Part shown: in pieces, positions 55,492 to 62,321 of the stretch
How positions within the stretch are numbered: the first letter of the stretch is position 1
Layout of the letters: the number at the start of each line of letters is the position of its first letter
Assembly: GCF_001723685.1 (NCBI RefSeq)
Contig: NZ_MCBX01000007.1
Location: forward strand, 1-64,000
Length of the DNA stretch: 64,000 nt
Reading direction: 5' to 3'
Source: Candidatus Marithrix sp. Canyon 246
GTDB lineage: Bacteria; Pseudomonadota; Gammaproteobacteria; Beggiatoales; Beggiatoaceae
The notes under the pieces: generated by a model
Told to the model about the DNA's origin: nothing
Seen by the model: the letters and a program-made list of their open reading frames with translations, nothing else
The model's database searches: none
Program-made: the position numbers and the translations under genes

Positions 55492-55524
55492 AAACCTGAC
55501 AGGTTTTTAAAACCTGTCAGGTTT
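55492..55524. repeat. 33-bp palindromic repeat, AAACCTGACAGG family (copy 5)
   Basis: Identical to copies 1 and 4. It follows the anti-sigma stop by 8 bp and probably ends that transcript. Confidence 0.9.
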
Positions 55525-55550
55525 AATTTCGGGATTGAATTCTCATTCCT

Positions 55551-55576
55551 TACTTAGTGTCTGATACAGCTTTAAC
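55551..55576 (-). pseudogene. Relic of the 3' end of the AhpD-like gene
   Basis: ACTTAGTGTCTGATACAGCT matches the end of the AhpD-like gene at 57656-57683, apart from a 3-base gap and a substitution. On the minus strand it reads VKAVSDTK then a stop, against VKAVSDTN in the intact gene. It lies on the other side of the RM cassette from that gene. Confidence 0.7.
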
Positions 55577-55603
55577 TAGTCTCATATCAGACTCTATAAA
55601 ACT

Positions 55604-56625
55604 ATGAACGATATTAAACCAAGCCTTTTCGGAATCAATAAATCTAATAGAGATTTTAGCCTTAAAGAAACATGGGGCAAAAACCAATTCAATTCATCAT
55701 TTCCTGCTTCTTTGTGTTGCTATCTTGCATCAAAAAATCTTAATGCAATTAGTCTCTCAATAACTAATGGTAAGTTTTCTTCAAGCACAATAGAAATAAA
55801 TGATGTTTTTGGAATTGAACCATCAGATCCAGATCTTTATTTTGCTTTCGAGTCTCAGCATACTCCATATCAAAAATTCATTATTGGTACTCTGCCAAGA
55901 ACTGATTTGGTGATACAAAAAGAAAGTAGCGGACAATGTTTATCAGGTTTGGAAATCAAACTTACTGCATTACCAGATAACATTACTTATAATCTGGATG
56001 ATGAGTATTATGGGAGTGAAATTGTAGTCAGACCAGATACAATTGTATATTTAGCTTGCAGTATTGCATTGAGTCTTTCCAATGAGTTAGGGGATATTGT
56101 TCCTGATATAATGATTAAAGACTGGTCTGTTCCACATTTTGTATTAAAGAAAATAGATAAAATAATTAGCGTTATAGAGCAAATATCATACGCATTAGAA
56201 GAAAAACAGCATTCATTTTTAATTCAACCAATTTGGAAAACCATTGGAAAATCACCAAAGCTTGCAGTAATGCAGGCTTCTCTTATTTCATTTCTTCAAT
56301 AGCTAATAGAAATATAGATGCAAATGGAATAAATCGTCAGACTAGAACAGTAGTATGGTTATACAAAATGTTGCTAGACATAAAACATAACGGTAAATTT
56401 AACCATAAAGCAATTATTGATACTTTGTCATTTAACACAAAAAATGATAAGGCATTTGCTTCTGCTGGTAATATTACTAATAAATATATGGCTTGTGATC
56501 GCCTTAAAAATCCGATCATAACTAAAAGTGATATAAAAAATATAATTTTAGGCGGAGGTCAAAATCTTTTAAGTCCTGAAAGACGTTTTGATGCAATTAT
56601 ATTTAACTCTCCGGAGCTGTTTTAA
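55604..56625 (+). pseudogene. HindVP/HgiDI-like type II restriction endonuclease, frameshifted
   Basis: The first frame (to 56302) opens SLFGINKSNRDFSLKETWGK then NQFNSSFPASLCCYLASKN, the start of HindVP-type enzymes, and has RTDLVIQ and GLEIKLTA as D and E-x-K of a PD-(D/E)XK core. At about 56290-56302 the frame shifts: SLISFLQ-stop in one, SIANRNIDANGINRQTRTVV in the next. The second frame continues the family to ILGGGQNLLSPERRFDAI and IFNSPELF with a stop at 56625. If the shift is real the endonuclease is dead while its methylase survives. Known relatives cut GRCGYC; the specificity here is inferred. Confidence 0.8.
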
Positions 56626-57596
56626 TGAGATGTGTTGATCTTTTTTCAGGTTGTGGTGGTTTCTCATTAGGATTTGAACAGGCGGGCTTTGATGTGGTGG
56701 CTGCAATTGATAATTGGCAACCAGCATTAGATGTATATAAAGATAATTTTTCTCATCCGGTTATTCTACAAGATTTAAGTGATGAAGATGAGGCTATACA
56801 GAAAATAATTCAATTTTCACCAAGCTTGATAATGGGTGGTCCTCCATGCCAAGACTTTTCAAGTGCCGGCAAACGTGATATTACGCTTGGTCGTGCTGAT
56901 CTTACATATCATTTTGCCAATATAGTTTGTTCGGTAAAGCCAAAGTGGTTTGTAATGGAAAATGTTGAACAGATAAAAAAGACTCATATTCTGCGAGATA
57001 TTGTTGAACAGTTTATTAATCAAGGTTATGGACTCTCTTCAGTTATTTTAAATGCCTCTTATTGTGATGTCCCTCAAGCAAGAACAAGATTATTTTTGAT
57101 TGGACATCTAGGCGATAAGCATAATCAATTAAATCAAATATTAAAAGAGATGCTATCTGATCAGCCAATGACAATAAGGGATTATTTAGGCGATGATCTT
57201 GATCTAGAATATTATTATCGCCACCCCAGAAATTATAATAGAAGAGGAGTTTTTTCTATTGACGAACCTAGCCCAACAGTTAGAGGCGTAAATCGACCAA
57301 TACCTAAAGGATATAAATTAAATTCCTGTGATCCAAAGGGAGTAGAACTTAATACAATTCGTCCTTTGACTACCGTAGAAAGAAGTTATCTGCAAACATT
57401 TCCAAAAGATTTTAAGCTTAATGGAACCAAAACAAATTTAGAACAAATGATAGGAAATGCTGTACCAGTAAAACTGGCTAAATTTGTTGCAGAGGCAATA
57501 AAGAGTTATCAAAAACATGGTTCAAAAAACCAACCAGCACTATTCGATACAATCAATCAATTTGAAATTCCTAATAAAGCCTTGCATCAGGAGTAA
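56625..57596 (+). CDS. DNA cytosine-5 methyltransferase of a type II RM system
   Basis: The 323-residue enzyme has the ordered motifs of m5C methyltransferases: I VDLFSGCGGFSLGFEQAGF, IV MGGPPCQDFSSAG with catalytic Cys75, VI FVMENVEQ, VIII PQARTRLFLIG and X MIGNAVPVKLAKF. Its ATG overlaps the last base of the endonuclease stop, so the two genes are one cassette. The target is presumed to match the endonuclease (GRCGYC-type). The DNA after its stop (57592-57616) repeats part of the anti-sigma gene. Confidence 0.93.
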   Translation: MRCVDLFSGCGGFSLGFEQAGFDVVAAIDNWQPALDVYKDNFSHPVILQDLSDEDEAIQKIIQFSPSLIMGGPPCQDFSSAGKRDITLGRADLTYHFANIVCSVKPKWFVMENVEQIKKTHILRDIVEQFINQGYGLSSVILNASYCDVPQARTRLFLIGHLGDKHNQLNQILKEMLSDQPMTIRDYLGDDLDLEYYYRHPRNYNRRGVFSIDEPSPTVRGVNRPIPKGYKLNSCDPKGVELNTIRPLTTVERSYLQTFPKDFKLNGTKTNLEQMIGNAVPVKLAKFVAEAIKSYQKHGSKNQPALFDTINQFEIPNKALHQE

Positions 57597-57626
57597 AAAT
57601 AGAATCAGTAACTAATTTTAAATCTA

Positions 57627-57650
57627 TGGGCAATCTTTTATGGTTGCCCA
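57627..57650. terminator. Terminator-like hairpin between convergent genes
   Basis: TGGGCAA and TTGCCCA pair around a 10-base loop. It lies between the methyltransferase stop and the stop of the AhpD-like gene, which converge. There is no clear T tract. Confidence 0.5.
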
Positions 57651-57657
57651 ATTGTAC

Positions 57658-58209
57658 TTAGTTGGTGTCTGATACAGCCTTAACGACAGCAGGTATTTGT
57701 GATAATACAGGCGCACCATCCATTAATAATGCGATTGGCACAACCTCAAATACTTCTTCTGGAGAAGCATGACTTTTTAAAGCTTCCTTGGCATGTAAAG
57801 TAATTTGCTTTTCATTACGCATTACTAGCCCAATTGCTAAAGCTATTAATTCGCGTTCATGATGTTCTAATCTACCTTTAGATAATGAAAATTCAGCCCA
57901 TGATTCTTGCCAAGCTTCCCATAATTCTTCTTTATCGGGTGTTGCTTTCATAAATAAAGCGATTTTTTGAACTTGTTTTATATCTTTGTTCTTAGCACCT
58001 AATTTACGTGCATCTGTAGTATGTATATCAATACAACGATGACATTGTTTATGCAAAGCCATTCCTAGAGTAATTAATTCCTTAGTAACACGAGTTAAAC
58101 GCCCCTTTTTGGTACTTTCTTGGGCTAATTCACCCATAATTTCTAGGAATTCACCAATTCCATAATTTTGTGCTTTTTTAATAAAACTACTAAATGTTTC
58201 TTTTGCCAT
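57658..58209 (-). CDS. AhpD-like carboxymuconolactone decarboxylase family protein
   Basis: The 183-residue protein has two AhpD/CMD halves. The first carries the redox pair Cys56-x-x-Cys59 in HKQCHRCIDIH, typical of AhpD-type disulfide reductants. The second half (EELIALAIGLVMRNEKQIT-like helix and HAKEALKSHASPEEVFEV) lacks cysteines. Such proteins often protect against peroxides. It lies 1 bp after trpF on the same strand and is probably co-transcribed. Its last codons also occur at 55551-55576, beyond the RM cassette. Confidence 0.85.
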   Translation of the reverse strand: MAKETFSSFIKKAQNYGIGEFLEIMGELAQESTKKGRLTRVTKELITLGMALHKQCHRCIDIHTTDARKLGAKNKDIKQVQKIALFMKATPDKEELWEAWQESWAEFSLSKGRLEHHERELIALAIGLVMRNEKQITLHAKEALKSHASPEEVFEVVPIALLMDGAPVLSQIPAVVKAVSDTN

Positions 58210-58210
58210 G

Positions 58211-58837
58211 TTATTTACCTAATAAAATTAATCTTTGCATAAATTCAGCAATTTTATCACTATCTTTAATACCCTTTGCTGATTCTACGCCGCCACTAAC
58301 ATCAACCGCATAAGGATTTAAAGCTTTGATAGCTGCATTTACATTAGTTGTTGTTAAACCACCTGCTACTATGATGGGTTTGGATAAATTTGAGGGTACT
58401 TGTTGCCAATCAAATATCGTGCCTGTGCCGCCTTTTACGCCTTGTACATAGCTATCTAATAATATCGCTTTTGCTGTTTGATATTTTGCAATTACAGTTT
58501 CAAGTTCTATATTAGGGCGCATTCGTAAGGCTTTCATATATGGCTTATTAAAACTATTGCAATATTCTGGTGATTCTTCGCCATGAAATTGTAATAAGTC
58601 TATTGGTACTTTTTCCAATATATTATTTACCATATTAGCTTCAGCATTTACAAATAAACCCACAACTGTGACAAAAGCTGGTAAGCTTTGAATAATTGTT
58701 TGTGCCTGCTCAATATTGACAGCGCGTGGGCTTTTTTCATAAAATACTAAGCCAATAGCATCTACACCATATTTAGCAGCTACAATTCCATCTTCTGCAC
58801 GAGTAATACCGCAAATTTTTACACGAGTGCGTGTCAT
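58211..58837 (-). CDS. trpF: Phosphoribosylanthranilate isomerase
   Basis: TrpF converts phosphoribosylanthranilate to its carboxyphenylamino-deoxyribulose form in tryptophan synthesis. The 208-residue TIM barrel has the catalytic cysteine in VKICGITRAEDG (residues 6-17), LLQFHGEESPEYC, the phosphate-binding GGTGTIFDW and the closing PYAVDVSGGVESAKGIKD. AGGAA upstream supports ATG 58837 over the longer frame at 58879. The other trp genes are not nearby. Confidence 0.95.
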   Translation of the reverse strand: MTRTRVKICGITRAEDGIVAAKYGVDAIGLVFYEKSPRAVNIEQAQTIIQSLPAFVTVVGLFVNAEANMVNNILEKVPIDLLQFHGEESPEYCNSFNKPYMKALRMRPNIELETVIAKYQTAKAILLDSYVQGVKGGTGTIFDWQQVPSNLSKPIIVAGGLTTTNVNAAIKALNPYAVDVSGGVESAKGIKDSDKIAEFMQRLILLGK

Positions 58838-58867
58838 TTTATTTTTCCTATTTAGAATTATATTTTT

Positions 58868-59983
58868 TTGCTTATTCAATTAAACCAATTTTTTGTATTA
58901 ATACAACGTAATTTTAGGGTAATTTTTGCTGATAAACTGAATTTAGCCTTAATAATATTGCAAGTACCTTTAATTGCTATGTTAATTATCGTCGCGTTTT
59001 ATAATTTTGAACGTGATAATCATGATTATGATGAAGCAATCAGGGTATTATATTATTTTGATCTTATGAAGTCACCTTTTCAACAAGCTAAAAAAAGTGT
59101 CAATATTGATAAATTACATAGATACGCTAAAGCATTAGCTCAACAATATAATGTCGTGTTACGACATCAATATATTGAAACTACCATTAAAGCTTTTTTT
59201 AATAAGAAAAAAGTGCAATTGCCTAATTTTGCTTTAACTGATACTAAGCATACAATCATTAGTAATATAGGTAGTTTACGACGTGGTAGTGTTTATTTTC
59301 TATTAGTAGCAGCAAGTATTTGGTTTGGTATCATGGGATCATGCAAAGAAATTGTTACTGAACAGGCTTTGTTAAAAAGAGAAATTCGTTCATATTTATT
59401 TATTTTTCCTTATTTATCAGCTAAATTCTTTGTTTTAACTGTGATTTTAGGGATGCAAACAATATTATTATCTATAATAGTAGTTCCTTTATTATTAGAG
59501 TTATCATTTCATTATATTTTATATATTTGGCTAATACTTTGGGTAGCTGCTTTTGTCGCCGCTGCGCTAGGTTTATTCATTTCATCAATCGTAAAAAGTT
59601 ATCGTGTTGCTTTGACATTGGTACCATTATTAATGATTCCACAATTATTATTTGGTGGATTATTACGCCCTCAAGTAGATTTAGAAAATCATATTTGGTC
59701 TAATTTAGCGAATAGTCTCAGTGCAATTACGATTCAGCGTTGGGCATTTGAATCTATTTTAACGACTGACGCTTATGCAGAGGGAGGAATATTAAAATTA
59801 AAATTTAACTTAAATAGTTACAATGAACTGAATTTGGTTGAAACTAGAAATACTTCATTAGTTAGATCATTTTTTAAGCAGCGTGATTTGGGTAATTTAT
59901 GGCCACCTTTATTTTATTTATTTATAGTTAGCTTTATTTTTTTTATTAGTGCTTATTTAGCATTGCGTTGGCGATTTGGTTAA
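58868..59983 (+). CDS. ABC-2 type transporter permease domain without ATPase
   Basis: This 371-residue protein has the membrane layout of ABCG-type half-transporters: a first helix (LNLALIILQVPLIAMLIIVA), a soluble segment, then helices around SVYFLLVAASIWFGIMGSCK, LSAKFFVLTVILGMQTILLS, LWVAAFVAAALGLFISSIV, PLLMIPQLLFGGLL and a last helix. In related proteins an ATP-binding domain precedes this region in the same chain. Here the frame begins with TTG 58868 after a stop (TAG 58853), so the front part appears lost next to trpF. It may be a pseudogene despite its open frame. Confidence 0.65.
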   Translation: MLIQLNQFFVLIQRNFRVIFADKLNLALIILQVPLIAMLIIVAFYNFERDNHDYDEAIRVLYYFDLMKSPFQQAKKSVNIDKLHRYAKALAQQYNVVLRHQYIETTIKAFFNKKKVQLPNFALTDTKHTIISNIGSLRRGSVYFLLVAASIWFGIMGSCKEIVTEQALLKREIRSYLFIFPYLSAKFFVLTVILGMQTILLSIIVVPLLLELSFHYILYIWLILWVAAFVAAALGLFISSIVKSYRVALTLVPLLMIPQLLFGGLLRPQVDLENHIWSNLANSLSAITIQRWAFESILTTDAYAEGGILKLKFNLNSYNELNLVETRNTSLVRSFFKQRDLGNLWPPLFYLFIVSFIFFISAYLALRWRFG

Positions 59984-60000
59984 AAAGTTTTGGAATTTAA

Positions 60001-60033
60001 TTTAACCAATTCCTTGGGAATTTCTTTCAAAAA
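60001..60033. repeat. Copy 1 of the uvrD 3'-end sequence
   Basis: TTTAACCAATTCCTTGGGAA and the next 13 bases match the end of uvrD (62323-62355) with one mismatch. It lies just upstream of the YchJ-like gene. Longer copies are at 60565 and in uvrD itself. Confidence 0.85.
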
Positions 60034-60046
60034 GTATAATATTCTT

Positions 60047-60445
60047 ATGAAAAAACTAAGCCTAAATGCTCCTTGCCCTTGTCGCAGTAACCAAAAGTAT
60101 AAAAAATGCTGTGCCATATATCACAAAGGTGCTTTACCTAAAAATGCACTACTTTTAATGAAGTCTCGTTACTCAGCCTATGCTGCGGGAGATAGCAAAT
60201 ATATTATTAAAACCACCCATCCTAATAACCCAGACTATACTGCTGATACCAAAAGCTGGAAAGAGAGTATTAATGCTTTTTCTAAACATACTCAATTTTT
60301 AGGATTAGAGATATTGGAATTTATTGATGGTGAAGAAGAAGCTTTTGTTACTTTTAAAGCCAAACTTAGCTCTGGTGATATGGTTGAGAAGAGTAGGTTT
60401 TTGAAACTTGAGAATCGGTGGGTTTATGAGAGTGGCGTTGTTTAA
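60047..60445 (+). CDS. YchJ-family SEC-C motif protein
   Basis: The 132-residue protein starts with a SEC-C zinc motif (PCPCRSNQKYKKCC; Cys10, Cys12, Cys21, Cys22) followed by the UPF0225/YchJ fold: ALLLMKSRYSAYAAGDSKYI, KTTHPNN, SWKESINAFS, FLGLEILEF and VTFKAKL..EKSRFLKLENRW. I start at ATG 60047; the longer frame would include the uvrD-like repeat. Function of YchJ proteins is not established. The gene is bracketed by copies of the uvrD 3' end, so it was probably placed here by recombination. Confidence 0.85.
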   Translation: MKKLSLNAPCPCRSNQKYKKCCAIYHKGALPKNALLLMKSRYSAYAAGDSKYIIKTTHPNNPDYTADTKSWKESINAFSKHTQFLGLEILEFIDGEEEAFVTFKAKLSSGDMVEKSRFLKLENRWVYESGVV

Positions 60446-60564
60446 AGAAGGCTTTTAAAATCAGAAATTAAAATTAAAAAACCAAAAGACTGTATAGAAT
60501 ACGTAATTTTTCATGAATTAGCTCATCTAATACATCCAAATCAGATTGGAGCATTAATTAGCTA
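60446..60564 (+). pseudogene. YgjP/SprT-like metallopeptidase fragment
   Basis: Directly after the YchJ stop, KKPKDCIEYVIFHELAHLIH encodes the HExxH zinc motif of a YgjP-type (DUF45) metallopeptidase. The sequence ends at TAA 60562-60564, just before the second uvrD 3'-end copy. Nothing before or after this block remains. Confidence 0.65.
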
Positions 60565-60620
60565 ATTTAACCAATTCCTTCGGAATTTCTTTCAAAAATA
60601 TTGATGGTTTACAGACATCT
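60565..60620. repeat. Copy 2 of the uvrD 3'-end sequence
   Basis: The 56 bases match 62323-62378 with two differences. It separates the YgjP-like fragment from the exported-protein pseudogene at 60632. Confidence 0.9.
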
Positions 60621-60631
60621 CAGTATAAATT

Positions 60632-61181
60632 ATGATACAAAAACAACAATTCACATTAACTGCCACACTATTGGCAGTATTTTTATCACCACAGATATAT
60701 GCAATCGAAGATTGTGGTACATCTGTCACTGAATGTAAAATGTGGCAGACAATTAACACGCAACAAAAGCTTATCCAAACTTTAACAGAACAACTTAAAA
60801 AGGTAACAAAGTTGACTGATAAGATTCATGTTTCAAGTGATGGCAAGCTTGGCATTGGTACGACAACTCCAAAGGCAAAGCTGGAGGTGACAGGTAATTT
60901 GATTAGAACAATTGCATACGCCACAGGTAACGATCCCATTGACGGCAGAGATGTCGGTCAAATTCCGAGTCGTGTTTTAAGTTTTAATAAAGCAAAAACA
61001 GATACCTAAATTCGCATAAGCTCACAGGAGTCGTACTGTTGTAGGTTATTGCTCAGGTGTTGCTGCTGGTTCACATACGATAGGGATTTGGGTGGGTAAT
61101 ACACCGAAATATTCTGGTTCTGACTGTTATACGGGTTGGAATAAGTCCACTTGGGTTATAGAGGCTGAAGAAGTCAACTAA
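60632..61181 (+). pseudogene. Exported tail-fibre or collagen-like protein, deleted and frameshifted
   Basis: ATG 60632 starts a signal peptide (FTLTATLLAVFLSPQIYA) and a short coiled-coil segment, then the tail-fibre phrase DGKLGIGTTTPKAKLEVTGN, ending at a stop near 61009. Another frame downstream reads VGYCSGVAAGSHTIGIWVGN and GWNKSTWVIEAEEVN to the stop at 61181, the C-terminal end expected of the same kind of protein. Intervening sequence is missing. Confidence 0.65.
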
Positions 61182-61235
61182 GAGCGGCTTAAATCAAATA
61201 AATTATATTTTAAAAAAACCTGAAGATAATGACTA

Positions 61236-62096
61236 ATGTATATTAAAAGCATCCACATTAAAGAATTTCGCATTTTCAAAGATTTAGATATAAATTTCCA
61301 ACCACCTGAAAATGGTGAAAATGTGATTAATGTCATCGCTGGAGTAAATGGTTGCGGGAAAACCACTTTATTAGAAATATTTTTTCAGTATTTTAAGGGT
61401 GATTTAAGCGATTCAGTACAGATAAAAACAGATATAAATAAGAAAAATGAAAATCCCAGACTGATTTTCATTCCTGCTAATTTAACTTTTAAATACAAGC
61501 CAACTTCACAACTTAATACCAATTATCAATTCTTAAACCTAATTGATGAAAATATTTTAGGAAAAACAGAAACGTATATAAGAGAATACATACTTTCAAT
61601 AGAGCGCGAAAGCCACCTCGCCAATCCAGAAGAACGCACTAATTTAGCTATTTCTCAGTTCAATAAACCTTTTAGAAATACAAAATTATTAACAACATTA
61701 CACGATCTGGATAAAAACCGTTTTAATCGTCCAGTTTTCAAAAATATTAAAGGTGATTTAGTTACCATTGATCAACTTAGCGATGGTGAAAAACAATTAT
61801 ATGGTCGTGTTGTTGCTTTGATGATGTTAGAACCTCGCAATTCTATGATTTTAATTGATGAACCAGAGACTTCATTACATCCAGCGTGGCAACAATAAGT
61901 CATGAATATATACGCAAATATTGGCAAAAATAATCAGCTTCTTATTGCCACACAGTCTCCTCCTTCTAGTGTTGATGTTAATTCGATTCTGACAGAGATT
62001 ATGGGCGCAGATAATCGTCCAAAAAAACTGCTGACTTTAATGCGGATACAAATTGGAATGAATTGCATTGCAAACCAGATTTACGCCAACATTTAA
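61236..62096 (+). pseudogene. PtuA-like AAA ATPase (Septu defence), in-frame stop
   Basis: The ATPase has Walker A AGVNGCGKTTLLE (about residue 36), signature LSDGEKQLYGR and Walker B SMILIDEPETSLHPAWQQ. TAA at 61896-61898 interrupts it in frame; reading continues as MNIYANIGKNNQLLIATQSP, then VNSILTEIMGADNRPKKLLT before the frame is lost. The pairing with an HNH remnant downstream fits PtuA of the Septu anti-phage system. PtuA ATPases are usually about 400-550 residues, so much is also deleted. Confidence 0.75.
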
Positions 62097-62321
62097 GACA
62101 GGAATAACAACAACTTTGTGCTTATTGTGAAGGCAAATTAGAAGATAATAATTCCCATATTGAACACATAGAACCACAAGAAAAAAAATCCACTACGCCG
62201 TTTTGATTATAATAATCTAATTGCATCATATAATAAAAATCCAAAACAAACCCTCAATAGCTGTTTAGGAACTTCAAGACCATTTATTAGCTTTTTGCAA
62301 GTTTACTTTACTTCAAAATAA
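62045..62321 (+). pseudogene. PtuB-like HNH endonuclease remnant (TIGR02646 type)
   Basis: Split frames read DTNWNELHCKPDLRQHLRQE, LCAYCEGKLEDNNSHIEHIE (the CxxC and HIEH of the HNH centre) and RRFDYNNLIASYN, the three blocks of the TIGR02646/PtuB family. Stops and shifts separate them. The last frame ends at 62321, inside the tail of uvrD. Confidence 0.75.

Noticed and set aside
60632-61181. Prophage tail-fibre gene as evidence of a prophage
   Set aside because: No other phage gene is nearby. The phrase GIGTTTPKAKLEVTG also occurs in many exported bacterial proteins, and this one has a signal peptide.
61236-62321. Retron with PtuAB effectors
   Set aside because: No reverse transcriptase or msr/msd-like inverted repeats were seen in front of the ATPase, so a plain Septu remnant is the simpler reading.
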